From: Paucihalobacter sp036825875
GTDB lineage: Bacteria; Bacteroidota; Bacteroidia; Flavobacteriales; Flavobacteriaceae
Direction of reading: 5' to 3'
Assembly: GCF_036825875.1 (NCBI RefSeq)
Contig: NZ_DAISXK010000009.1
Span: 19,729 to 83,728, forward strand
Length of the DNA: 64,000 bases
Below the pieces are notes generated by a model. That model searched no databases and was not told where the DNA came from. It saw only the letters and a program-made list of their open reading frames with translations. The first letter of the stretch is position 1, and each line of letters begins with the position of its first letter. Of this stretch, positions 35,898-44,543 are shown piece by piece. The translations under genes and the position numbers were made by a program.

Positions 35898-36839
35898 ATG
35901 AAAATTTTAGTTACCGGAGCCGCTGGCTTTATAGGTTCGCACACAGCAGAAAGATTAGCAGAATTAGGGCATAGCGTGGTGGGCATTGATAATTTTTGCG
36001 ATTATTACAGTCCGGAATTGAAGTCATTAAACGCTAATGCTTTAATGGATTTTGGTGTTCAAATGGTTAAGTCTGATTTGCGCGAAGCAGGAACCTACAA
36101 AATTTTAGCAAAGGATTTTGATTATATTTTTCACTTTGCCGCCCAACCAGGCATCTCTTCAACATCTACATTTGAAGATTATTTCACCAATAATATTCTA
36201 GCAACTAAATTACTATGTGATTTTGCTTTGCAATGCAACCAATTAAAAATGTTCGTCAATATTGGTACATCTTCAATTTATGGATTAGAAGCTACCTTTC
36301 CAGAAACAAAGGCACCAGAGCCGGCATCCAACTACGGTGTTACTAAACTAGCCGCGGAACAATTGGTGCTACAACGTGCTCGTATGAAACAAATAAAGGC
36401 TTGTTCTCTCAGATTGTATTCAGTTATTGGTCCACGAGAACGCCCAGAAAAAATGTATACCAAACTGATTGATTTGGGACTAAAAAACCGACCGTTTCCA
36501 CTTTTTGAAGGTAGTGAAAAACACTTGCGCAGTTTTACTTATGTAGGCGATATTGTTGATGGTCTGGTTAGTGTGATTGGCAAAGAGGATATTTTAAATA
36601 ATGAAATTATTAATCTAGGAACCGAAGTTGAACACACTACTCAAGAGGGTATTGATGCAGTTTCACAGGTTTTAAATAAATCTATTCAAATACAAAAAAT
36701 GCCTAAACGTTTTGGAGACCAAGTGCGTACCAAAGCAAATATAGATAAAGCAAAACGATTGTTAAATTATAATCCTCAAACTACCTTGTTACAGTCTGTT
36801 GAACTTCAAGTAGCATGGTTTATAAAGAATTTTCTATAA
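35898..36839 (+). CDS. NAD-dependent sugar epimerase/dehydratase
   Basis: A 313-residue extended short-chain dehydrogenase acting on nucleotide sugars. The NAD-binding loop is TGAAGFIGSHTAERL, then HFAAQPGIS, catalytic SSIY and YGVTK (Tyr and Lys of YxxxK), and GPRERPEKMYTKLI. The type is UDP-glucuronate/UDP-glucose 4-epimerase, but exact specificity is not readable. An earlier ATG at 35886 would add four residues; the MKILVTGAAG start is the usual one. The 3' end overlaps convergent meaB by 6 bases. Confidence 0.9.
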   Translation: MKILVTGAAGFIGSHTAERLAELGHSVVGIDNFCDYYSPELKSLNANALMDFGVQMVKSDLREAGTYKILAKDFDYIFHFAAQPGISSTSTFEDYFTNNILATKLLCDFALQCNQLKMFVNIGTSSIYGLEATFPETKAPEPASNYGVTKLAAEQLVLQRARMKQIKACSLRLYSVIGPRERPEKMYTKLIDLGLKNRPFPLFEGSEKHLRSFTYVGDIVDGLVSVIGKEDILNNEIINLGTEVEHTTQEGIDAVSQVLNKSIQIQKMPKRFGDQVRTKANIDKAKRLLNYNPQTTLLQSVELQVAWFIKNFL

Positions 36840-37904
36840 ATTTAAAAGATAATCTGCTGCAACAAATGGGGTAGTTTTTCCTTGTTCAATAAGTTGCATT
36901 TGTTGTTTTAATTCTAATTTAATTTGGGGTTTATTGTAGAAGTCCGATTTGAGCCTATCGTCAATCGTTTGTGTAAGCCAATGCTTATTTTGCTGAATCC
37001 GGTTGGCTCTAAAATAGCCATTTTCTTTAACTTGTTTTAAATAGCCTTCTATCAACTCCCATAGGTCATTAATGCCAGTTTGTTCTAAAGCACTGCACAA
37101 ACTAACAGTTGGAGTCCAACCAGAATCTTTGGCTGGGTAGAGGTGGAGCGCACGGTTAAATTCTACTTTTGCGTTTTTTGCCTTTTGAATATTATCACCA
37201 TCAGCTTTATTAATCACAATGGCATCAGCCATTTCAATAATGCCTCGTTTTATACCTTGTAATTCATCGCCAGCACCTGCAATCTTGAGTAGTAAGAAGA
37301 AATCGACCATGCCATGTACCGCAGTTTCACTTTGACCAACACCAACAGTTTCAACTAAAATTGTATTGTATCCGCCAGCTTCACAAAGAATAATGCTCTC
37401 GCGTGTTTTTCTGGCAACGCCTCCTAACGAACTACCAGAAGCCGACGGTCTAATAAAAGCTTGGTCACTTTTAACCAAATTCTCCATACGCGTTTTATCA
37501 CCAAGAATACTGCCTTTACTCAGTGAGCTACTCGGGTCTACCGCTAAAACGGCCACTTTTCTTTCTTGATTCACCAAATGTAAACCCAAAGCTTCAATAA
37601 AGGTGCTTTTACCAACGCCCGGAATTCCTGTGATGCCAATTCTAACCGATTTATTGGCATGTGGCAAACATCCTAAAATGATGTCGTGTGCTTTTTTGGT
37701 ATGTTCTGGCTGTGTACTTTCAACTAGCGTAATGGCTTGACTTAAAGCTGTAATATTACCTTTTAATATGTTACTAATTAATTCTTCCGAAGAAGTTTGT
37801 TTATCGTTTCTTTTTTTGATGAATTCAGAGGCATTTGAGCTGATGGTGCTCGGTTGCTTAACACCTTTTTTTTCGCTTAATGCTTTATGTTTTTTAGAAC
37901 TCAA
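36834..37904 (-). CDS. meaB: Methylmalonyl-CoA mutase-associated GTPase MeaB
   Basis: A 356-residue G3E GTPase that gates adenosylcobalamin loading and protects methylmalonyl-CoA mutase. P-loop GITGIPGVGKSTFIEAL (about residues 93-109), AVDPSSSLSKGSILGDKTRM, ETVGVGQSE and the specificity motif VINKADGDN are visible. An N-terminal extension of about 45 residues is rich in Lys, Ser and Thr and lacks family motifs. No mutase gene is in the window, but a PduO-type adenosyltransferase is at 43290. It begins 7 bases after the DUF2911 stop, so the two are probably co-transcribed. Confidence 0.94.
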   Translation of the reverse strand: MSSKKHKALSEKKGVKQPSTISSNASEFIKKRNDKQTSSEELISNILKGNITALSQAITLVESTQPEHTKKAHDIILGCLPHANKSVRIGITGIPGVGKSTFIEALGLHLVNQERKVAVLAVDPSSSLSKGSILGDKTRMENLVKSDQAFIRPSASGSSLGGVARKTRESIILCEAGGYNTILVETVGVGQSETAVHGMVDFFLLLKIAGAGDELQGIKRGIIEMADAIVINKADGDNIQKAKNAKVEFNRALHLYPAKDSGWTPTVSLCSALEQTGINDLWELIEGYLKQVKENGYFRANRIQQNKHWLTQTIDDRLKSDFYNKPQIKLELKQQMQLIEQGKTTPFVAADYLLNL

Positions 37905-37911
37905 AATCTTT

Positions 37912-38484
37912 TTATTGGGTTAATTTTAAAACTTCTATAGGTATGGCAATTTTAGTTGTGTCCCAAGCCATAGTTAAAAAAATATTTCCTGTGGTGTTGT
38001 CAAAACCGATGGTAAATTGTTCAACTTCATTGTCTAAATGGGAGACAGGAACATGAATATCAACAATGTCAAATTGAGGTTCACGCATGGGTTCCATGGC
38101 TTCGTTCACACCCCAAGGATACATTTTGTTGTTGAAAAACACTTGCCAAAGTTCTTCATTAGGAACCGTCCAAAGAGTATAACTTCCTTGAGGGAGAAAA
38201 ATACCATCAATCATTAAATCTTGATTGGTTATAAAAACCGTGGCTTCATTGGCACCAGTTCGCCATACTTCGTTGTAAGGAACTAAAGCACCAAAAACTT
38301 CGCGTTCGCGTTTTGAAGGTCTATTGTATTTTACTTCTAATTTTAAGTCATTCATTTGAAATGATACGGCATCTTGTGGACTCAACCGCGGCGAAAATAT
38401 ATTTTCAACAAAATATGAATAGCAAAATAATCCTGCGGCAATTAGAAATAAACCTATGAGAAGTCTTTTTAAAAAGTAATTCAT
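37912..38484 (-). CDS. DUF2911 family exported protein
   Basis: A 190-residue protein with one N-terminal hydrophobic segment (about residues 7-27) acting as signal or anchor. The body fits DUF2911: LKVEVKYNRPSKREREVFG-like start (about 49-67), VPYNEVWRTGANEATVF, GSYTLWTVPNEELWQV and ANPWG-like YPWGVNEA. The family is widespread in Bacteroidota and of unknown function. It precedes meaB by 7 bases. Confidence 0.88.
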   Translation of the reverse strand: MNYFLKRLLIGLFLIAAGLFCYSYFVENIFSPRLSPQDAVSFQMNDLKLEVKYNRPSKREREVFGALVPYNEVWRTGANEATVFITNQDLMIDGIFLPQGSYTLWTVPNEELWQVFFNNKMYPWGVNEAMEPMREPQFDIVDIHVPVSHLDNEVEQFTIGFDNTTGNIFLTMAWDTTKIAIPIEVLKLTQ

Positions 38485-38624
38485 TGTAAAAAATGCAATA
38501 TTAAGGGATGTACATAAATATAACGCAAGTTATTAAATTTTATGAGGACGAATGACATTAATATTTTTCGTTTAAAAATTATTTTATGTAGTTAGTATAA
38601 TATGATGTGCGTGATTTTACTTTG

Positions 38625-38632
38625 TATTTTTG
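38625..38632 (+). promoter_or_regulatory. Promoter -7 element for the M23 peptidase gene
   Basis: TATTTTTG matches TAnnTTTG and ends 23 bases before the ATG at 38656. Confidence 0.55.
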
Positions 38633-38655
38633 TAGCTTAAATTGTCCTAATTCTT

Positions 38656-39342
38656 ATGATATCGTTTTCCCAATTTTTACAAAAACTTGCACCCGACGCG
38701 TCAAATATTTTATCAAGCAGATTAAAAAAATCAGATTATTGTAGCTTGGATTTATCAATCAATAACACCGATTTAAACTTTGAAATGCTACAATTTTCCA
38801 GTTTATTGGAAACCTACATTTGGAATCGTATGAAATCCAAAAATGCACAAGTAGCGTATGGTGGTTATTTAGAACCACGCGGCATTTACCAACGCAGCAT
38901 TCATTTTAATCAACAAGATCCTGATAATGAACGCAACATTCACTTAGGGATGGATTTATGGATTGAAGCCGAAACACCCATATTTACACCTTTAGATGCT
39001 GAGGTGCATAGTTTCAGAAACAACCTAAATTACGGCGATTACGGACCAACCATCATTTTAAAACATGAGGTTGAAGGAATAAAATTTTACACGCTTTATG
39101 GACATTTGAGTTTAACTTCTATATCTTCTTTGGAAGTTGGTCAATGTTTTAAAAAGGGAGCGCTAATTGCTACTTTAGGAGATGCTACTGTAAACGGCGA
39201 CTATCCACCACATTTACATTTTCAAATCATAAAAGACATTGGTGAATTTAAGGGCGATTATCCCGGCGTGAGTAGTAAAAATGATTTAACCTTCTTTGCT
39301 CAAAACTGCCCGGATCCTAATTTGTTATTGAATATATATTAG
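38656..39342 (+). CDS. M23-family metallopeptidase without export signal
   Basis: A 228-residue LytM-type protein. Zinc-site motifs are HLGMD (about residues 95-99) and HLHFQ (about 190-194), with GPTIILKHEVEG and LYGHLS (His of the catalytic site) between them. Unlike usual cell-wall hydrolases it has no signal peptide or membrane anchor; the N-terminus MISFSQFLQKLAPDAS is amphipathic. Its relatives in other bacteria are fused to cytosolic aminotransferase/kinase proteins, so a cytoplasmic role is possible. Single gene, ending at a bidirectional hairpin. Confidence 0.87.
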   Translation: MISFSQFLQKLAPDASNILSSRLKKSDYCSLDLSINNTDLNFEMLQFSSLLETYIWNRMKSKNAQVAYGGYLEPRGIYQRSIHFNQQDPDNERNIHLGMDLWIEAETPIFTPLDAEVHSFRNNLNYGDYGPTIILKHEVEGIKFYTLYGHLSLTSISSLEVGQCFKKGALIATLGDATVNGDYPPHLHFQIIKDIGEFKGDYPGVSSKNDLTFFAQNCPDPNLLLNIY

Positions 39343-39375
39343 GTTTTTCAAAAAAAATGCTTGAACTAAAGTACA

Positions 39376-39406
39376 AAATCCTGATAGTTCTAGACTATCA
39401 GGATTT
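39376..39406. terminator. Perfect hairpin between convergent genes
   Basis: Thirteen-base arms (39376-39388 and 39394-39406) pair perfectly around a 5-base loop. It lies between the M23 gene (+) and secA (-). There is no long T run on either side, so it may be a bidirectional terminator of modest strength. Confidence 0.7.
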
Positions 39407-39429
39407 CATCAATTCTTATTTAAAATTCT

Positions 39430-42400
39430 TTATTCTTCAATCAAAACCCAATCACCTTTGGCGACTAAAGGTTCGGCTTGCTTATATTTAAGTGTTTTAT
39501 TTTCACCACTCATTACATGTTTGATAGTCACACGATCATTACGCCCAATTTTTGGTTTGTCTCTCACGATAGTTTCAACAACTTGATTTTGACGTTGGGT
39601 ATTTTGACCTGCAGCTCTCGATTGCGCCGAGCGTTCATCTAAATTAGGAATATCTTCCTTAGTTGTCTGAAGTTGTTCTTTCCTTCTGGTTTTCGCTTCC
39701 TGAATTGCATCGGTAGTTTCGGTTGGTAATTCACCTTTAAATAAAAAGGAAATCACATCCTTATTCACCTGGTCCATGGTGCTTTTAAAGAGTTCAAAAG
39801 CTTCAAATTTATAAATTAATAATGGATCTTTTTGCTCGTGAACAGCTAGTTGAACGGATTGTTTTAGCTCATCCATTTTGCGCAAATGCGTTTTCCAAGC
39901 ATCGTCAACAATTGCGAGTGTGATATTCTTTTCAAAATCGTTAATGAGTTGTTTTCCTTTGGATTCATAAGCTTTTTCAAGATCGGTAACGACCTGAAGT
40001 TGTTTTACGCCATCAGTAAATGGTACCACAATTCGCTTAAATTTCTCGCCTTGATTTTTATACACATTTTCAATTACCGGAAATGCCAAATCCGCATTGC
40101 GTTGCATTTTATCGCGGTATTGATTAAACGCAGATTTGTAGACTTCTTGTGCCATTTTTTGAACCGGAAGTTTTGAAAAGTCACTTTCTGCAACTGGGCT
40201 GCTCATTGAGAAAAAGCGAATGAGTTCAAACTCGAAGTTTTTAAAATCGTTAACCGCCTGATTTTTTTCGCAAATTAATTCTGCTGTGTCGTAAATCATG
40301 TTGGCAATATCAACGCGTAAACGCTCACCTTGCAAGGCGTGCTTACGTCGTTTATAAACTACTTCACGCTGGGCGTTCATAACGTCGTCGTACTCTAACA
40401 AACGCTTTCTTATTCCGAAGTTATTTTCTTCTACTTTTTTCTGTGCACGTTCAATAGACTTTGAAATCATAGAATGCTGAATGACTTCGCCTTCTTTTAA
40501 GCCCATTCTGTCCATCATTTTGGCAATACGTTCACTGCCAAATAGGCGCATTAAATTATCTTCTAACGACACATAAAATTGTGAACTTCCAGGATCACCT
40601 TGTCTACCAGCTCTACCGCGTAACTGTCTATCTACACGTCTAGAATCGTGACGTTCTGTACCTACAATCGCCAAACCACCTGCTTTTTTAACTTCGTTAG
40701 ATAGTTTGATGTCGGTACCACGACCTGCCATGTTCGTAGCAATAGTAACTTGACCGGGTTTACCAGCATCAGCAACAATATTGGCTTCTTTTTTGTGGAG
40801 TTTCGCATTTAGAACATTGTGAGGAATTTTGCGAATGGCAAGCATTTTGGCTAATAATTCACTTATTTCTACAGAGGTTGTTCCAATTAAAACCGGTCTT
40901 CCAGCTTCTGATAATTGCGTTACATCTTCAATTACGGCGTTGTATTTCTCGCGCTTGGTTTTGTAAACTAAGTCTTCTTTATCATCACGTGCAATTGGTC
41001 TGTTGGTTGGAATTTCAACCACATCTAGTTTATAGATTTCCCAGAATTCACCAGCTTCGGTTACCGCAGTACCTGTCATACCCGAAAGCTTACGATACAT
41101 TCTGAAATAATTTTGAAGCGTTATAGTTGCGAAGGTTTGCGTAGCATCTTCAATTTTTACATTTTCTTTTGCTTCAATTGCTTGATGCAAACCATCACTA
41201 TAACGACGACCGTCCATAATACGTCCGGTTTGTTCGTCTACAATCATTACCTTGTTGTCCATCACCACATATTGGGTGTCTTTTTCAAACAAAGCATAAG
41301 CTTTTAGGAGCTGATTAAGTGTGTGAATACGTTCCGATTTGATGCTAAAATCTTTGAAAAGTTCTTCTTTAAGCTTGGCTTCTTCTTCAGCAGGCAAACC
41401 TTTCCTTTCAATTTTTCCGATTTCCGTACCCATTTCAGGCATGATAAAAAAGTTGGGATCGTCTTTGCCTGAGAGAAATTCGACACCTTTATCTGATAAA
41501 TCTACTTGATTATTCTTTTCGTCGATAACATAGTATAAATCTGCATCAATCTTGGGCATTTCGCGATTGTTATCCTGCATGTAGAAGTTTTCAGTTTTTT
41601 GAAGCAGTAGTTTAATACCTTCTTCACTTAAAAACTTGATTAACGCTTTGTTTTTAGGAATACCACGGTAAACCTGCAATAATTTAAAACCACCGTCTTT
41701 GGTATTACCTTCAGCAATTAATTTTTTTGCTTCTGCTAAAACAGCAATTAACTGCTGGCGTTGTTCTGCCACAATCGATTCAACTTTAGGTTTAAGCTCT
41801 GTAAATTCATGTCGATCTCCTTGCGGAATTGGTCCAGAAATAATTAATGGTGTTCTGGCATCATCAACTAATACCGAATCGACCTCATCCACAATCGCAA
41901 AATGGTGGCGACGTTGCACTAAATCTTCAGGTGAATGCGCCATGTTATCTCTTAGATAATCAAAACCGAATTCATTGTTGGTACCGTAGGTAATATCGGC
42001 ATTATAAGCTTTTTTTCTTGCGGCAGAATTGGGTTGGTGGTAATCTATACAATCAACACTTAAGCCGTGAAATTCAAAAATTGGTGCCATCCACGCGCTA
42101 TCACGTTTGGCCAGATAATCGTTCACCGTTACTAAGTGTACACCTTTACCCGATAATGCATTTAAATACATTGGAAGAGTGGCTACCAGAGTTTTACCTT
42201 CACCTGTTTGCATTTCGGCAATTTTCCCTTGGTGCATTGCAATACCACCAATAAGCTGAACGTCGTAATGAATCATATCCCAGGTAATCGGCTTACCAGC
42301 AGCATCCCAAGAATTACTCCACACGGCTTTTTCATCAGAAAGTGTGACATAACTTTTACTTCCTGATATTTCTCTATCAAAAGTATTGGCCGTAACGGTG

Positions 42401-42786
42401 ATTTCGGTATTGTGAAAAAAGCGTTTGGCTGTTTCTTTAACTACAGCGAATGCTTCAGGTAATATGTCGTTTAAAACAGCTTCAGTAGCTGCGTAAATAC
42501 CGTCTTCGATAGCATCTATCTCTTGGTAGATATTTTCGCGTTCGTCAATATCTTCGGTGTCTTGGGCTTTTTGTTTAAGGTGTTCAATTTGCTCGTAAAA
42601 AGGCTTTCGTGCTTCGGCAATTTGGGCTTTAAAGCCTTCAGTTTTGGCTCTTAATTCGTCGTGAGATAGCGCTTCAATAGCAGCTTCAAAAGTTTTAATT
42701 TTATTTACGATTGGCATGATGGCTTTTACATCCTGCTTGGATTTATCGCCAACAAAAACCTTTAGTACTGAATTTAGTATATTCAT
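39430..42786 (-). CDS. secA: Preprotein translocase ATPase SecA
   Basis: The 1118-residue motor of the Sec pathway. Walker A is MQTGEGKTLVATLP (about residues 182-195), Walker B IVDEVDSVLVDDARTPLIISG, motifs GTTSVEISELLAK, TNMAGRGTDIKL and VDRQLRGRAGRQGDPGSSQFY follow. It is about 200 residues longer than E. coli SecA, with an extra acidic-basic region around 330-480, as usual in Bacteroidota. The C-terminus lacks the zinc-binding cysteine motif that binds SecB; instead it ends in a short beta-like tail (VMSGENKTLKYKQAEPLVAKG). A promoter lies at 42866-42873. Confidence 0.97.
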   Translation of the reverse strand: MNILNSVLKVFVGDKSKQDVKAIMPIVNKIKTFEAAIEALSHDELRAKTEGFKAQIAEARKPFYEQIEHLKQKAQDTEDIDERENIYQEIDAIEDGIYAATEAVLNDILPEAFAVVKETAKRFFHNTEITVTANTFDREISGSKSYVTLSDEKAVWSNSWDAAGKPITWDMIHYDVQLIGGIAMHQGKIAEMQTGEGKTLVATLPMYLNALSGKGVHLVTVNDYLAKRDSAWMAPIFEFHGLSVDCIDYHQPNSAARKKAYNADITYGTNNEFGFDYLRDNMAHSPEDLVQRRHHFAIVDEVDSVLVDDARTPLIISGPIPQGDRHEFTELKPKVESIVAEQRQQLIAVLAEAKKLIAEGNTKDGGFKLLQVYRGIPKNKALIKFLSEEGIKLLLQKTENFYMQDNNREMPKIDADLYYVIDEKNNQVDLSDKGVEFLSGKDDPNFFIMPEMGTEIGKIERKGLPAEEEAKLKEELFKDFSIKSERIHTLNQLLKAYALFEKDTQYVVMDNKVMIVDEQTGRIMDGRRYSDGLHQAIEAKENVKIEDATQTFATITLQNYFRMYRKLSGMTGTAVTEAGEFWEIYKLDVVEIPTNRPIARDDKEDLVYKTKREKYNAVIEDVTQLSEAGRPVLIGTTSVEISELLAKMLAIRKIPHNVLNAKLHKKEANIVADAGKPGQVTIATNMAGRGTDIKLSNEVKKAGGLAIVGTERHDSRRVDRQLRGRAGRQGDPGSSQFYVSLEDNLMRLFGSERIAKMMDRMGLKEGEVIQHSMISKSIERAQKKVEENNFGIRKRLLEYDDVMNAQREVVYKRRKHALQGERLRVDIANMIYDTAELICEKNQAVNDFKNFEFELIRFFSMSSPVAESDFSKLPVQKMAQEVYKSAFNQYRDKMQRNADLAFPVIENVYKNQGEKFKRIVVPFTDGVKQLQVVTDLEKAYESKGKQLINDFEKNITLAIVDDAWKTHLRKMDELKQSVQLAVHEQKDPLLIYKFEAFELFKSTMDQVNKDVISFLFKGELPTETTDAIQEAKTRRKEQLQTTKEDIPNLDERSAQSRAAGQNTQRQNQVVETIVRDKPKIGRNDRVTIKHVMSGENKTLKYKQAEPLVAKGDWVLIEE

Positions 42787-42865
42787 AGGTATTGTATATA
42801 TTAAAGCCTTAATGCGTGTTGCATTGGCATTTTTTTTGTTCTGTATGTTGTTCGCATGTAACCTT

Positions 42866-42873
42866 CAAAGATA
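42866..42873 (-). promoter_or_regulatory. Promoter -7 element for secA
   Basis: TATCTTTG on the minus strand matches TAnnTTTG. It would leave a 5' leader of about 75 bases before the secA ATG at 42786, longer than most in this window. Confidence 0.5.
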
Positions 42874-42908
42874 AGGTTTATGCGAGGTTTATAAAAAGAA
42901 AACCAAAC

Positions 42909-42935
42909 AAAAAAAGCCTCGGTAGGAGACTTTTT
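42909..42935 (-). terminator. Rho-independent terminator after DUF2795 gene
   Basis: On the minus strand AAAAAGTCTC pairs with GAGGCTTTTT (one G-U) and is followed by further T. It ends transcription from the 43178 gene before secA. Confidence 0.75.
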
Positions 42936-42956
42936 AATTATTCTGTTTTATTGTTT

Positions 42957-43178
42957 TTAATATTCGTCCTCATTCCAGAGGTAATCTTCGTCTGTTGGAT
43001 AATCCGACCAAATTTCTTCAATTGAATCATAAGAATCGCCTTCATCTTCTATAGATTGCAGGTTTTCAACAACTTCTAATGGCGCTCCTGTTCTAATTGC
43101 GTAGTCTATAAGTTCGTCCTTAGTGGCTGGCCATGGTGCATCGCTTAAATAAGATGCTAATTCGAGGGTCCAATACAT
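42957..43178 (-). CDS. DUF2795 domain protein
   Basis: A 73-residue acidic protein without signal. It matches DUF2795: MYWTLELASYLSDAPWPATKDELIDYAIRTG type N-terminus (residues 1-30), helix LEVVENLQSIED, then a very acidic tail with WSDYPTDEDYLWNEDEY. Members are small nucleic-acid-independent proteins of unknown function. It has its own promoter and terminator, so it is a monocistronic unit. Confidence 0.88.
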   Translation of the reverse strand: MYWTLELASYLSDAPWPATKDELIDYAIRTGAPLEVVENLQSIEDEGDSYDSIEEIWSDYPTDEDYLWNEDEY

Positions 43179-43201
43179 TTCTTATGTGTTTTAATTTTCT
43201 G

Positions 43202-43209
43202 CAAAAATA
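43202..43209 (-). promoter_or_regulatory. Promoter -7 element for DUF2795 gene
   Basis: TATTTTTG on the minus strand matches TAnnTTTG, 23 bases before the ATG at 43178. Confidence 0.6.
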
Positions 43210-43289
43210 AATTTTCTGCTCAATAAATCAAGAAAAAAGTACATTATTTCATCATTAATAAAAAGAGCGTAAAAAAAAGCTGGTTTTTC

Positions 43290-43865
43290 TTAGAATTCTT
43301 TTGTTGGAATCCATTTAATTTCGTTTGCTTGCAATTCATGAGACAACTTCCGTGCCAACACAAATAGGTAGTCTGAGAGTCGGTTTAAATATACTAAAGT
43401 CTTATCCTGAAAAGGAGAAATCTCCATAAGTGCAACGGCTAGGCGCTCGGCACGTCTACAAACACAACGTGCTATATGACAGATTGACACTGTAGGATGG
43501 CCACCAGGGAGGACAAAATGTGTCATTGGCGGTAATTGTGAATCCATTAAATCAATAGCTTTTTCTAGAGTCTCTATATCTGCCTGTGAAATTTTTGGAA
43601 TATTTAATCTTTCTTTTCCGCTTTTCAAGATGGCTTTATCAGGATCGGTTGCTAAAATGGCACCAACGGTGAATAATTTATCTTGAATGTCCATAAGAAA
43701 TTGTTGATGACTCTTGTTAATTTCCTGATCTCGTAACAATCCAATATGTGAGTTGAGCTCATCTACAGTACCATAACTTTCAATTCTTATATGATGTTTT
43801 GGTACGCGAGTACCGCCAAATAGGGCAGTAGTGCCAGTGTCACCGGTTTTTGTATATATTTTCAT
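43290..43865 (-). CDS. PduO-type cob(I)alamin adenosyltransferase
   Basis: A 191-residue enzyme that makes adenosylcobalamin from cob(I)alamin and ATP. Diagnostic motifs are the N-terminal ATP loop MKIYTKTGDTGTTALFGGTRVPKHHIRIESYGTVDELNS (split over residues 1-39), FVLPGG (about 136-141), and CRCVCRRAERLAV (about 152-160). It is the last gene of a run with YggS and the upstream enzymes, 11 bases after YggS. It matches functionally with meaB at 36834. Confidence 0.93.
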   Translation of the reverse strand: MKIYTKTGDTGTTALFGGTRVPKHHIRIESYGTVDELNSHIGLLRDQEINKSHQQFLMDIQDKLFTVGAILATDPDKAILKSGKERLNIPKISQADIETLEKAIDLMDSQLPPMTHFVLPGGHPTVSICHIARCVCRRAERLAVALMEISPFQDKTLVYLNRLSDYLFVLARKLSHELQANEIKWIPTKEF

Positions 43866-43876
43866 AGATTTTTTAA

Positions 43877-44542
43877 TTAGTAATTACGTTCTCCAAAGAT
43901 ATTACTTCCAACCCTAATCATAGTGCTGCCGCATGCAATAGCAATGTTGTAATCACTACTCATACCCATTGAAATAATTTTTAAGTCTGAATTATTTGTT
44001 TGAAGGTGCTTAAAACTGTCAAAAGCATTTTTGAGTTTGTTGAATTCGGTTTTGAGTTGGACTTCATCGTCGGTAAAGGTTGCCATTCCCATAAGTCCAA
44101 CAATATTGATGTTACTTAGTTTATTTACTTCTGGAGATGTTATTAAGGCTTTTGCATCATTAGTTGAAAGTCCAAACTTCGAATCTTCTTCAGCTATTTT
44201 AATTTGGATAAGACAATTAATTGTTCTTTCGTATTTTTTGGCTTGTTTGTCTATCTCTTTTAATAATTTTATACTATCAACGCTGTGAATAAGGCTAACA
44301 AAAGGAGCCATGTATTTCACTTTGTTAGTTTGAACATGGCCAATCATATGCCATTCAATATCCTTGGGCATGGCCTCAAATTTTTCTGCCATTTCCTGAA
44401 TTTTATTCTCACCAAAAACGCGCTGGCCTGCATTGTAGGCTTCCATTAAGTCGGAAATTGGTTTTGTTTTTGAAACTGCTACTAATGTAACGTGTTCTGG
44501 AATTTTTGAAACAATGGTTTTTAAATTATTAGTTATTGTCAT
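43877..44542 (-). CDS. YggS/PLPBP family pyridoxal-phosphate homeostasis protein
   Basis: A PLP-binding TIM-barrel protein of about 221 residues from the ATG at 44542. The PLP lysine is in TLVAVSKTKP; GENKIQEM, IEWHMIGHVQTNKV, SVDSIKLL, MGMATF and SMGMSSDY are the family blocks. It regulates vitamin B6 and amino-acid metabolism in other bacteria. An ATG at 44554 overlaps the end of the DUF1015 gene; homologs start at the MTI-type sequence just 1 base past that stop, so I chose 44542. Confidence 0.93.
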   Translation of the reverse strand: MTITNNLKTIVSKIPEHVTLVAVSKTKPISDLMEAYNAGQRVFGENKIQEMAEKFEAMPKDIEWHMIGHVQTNKVKYMAPFVSLIHSVDSIKLLKEIDKQAKKYERTINCLIQIKIAEEDSKFGLSTNDAKALITSPEVNKLSNINIVGLMGMATFTDDEVQLKTEFNKLKNAFDSFKHLQTNNSDLKIISMGMSSDYNIAIACGSTMIRVGSNIFGERNY

Positions 44543-44543
44543 T

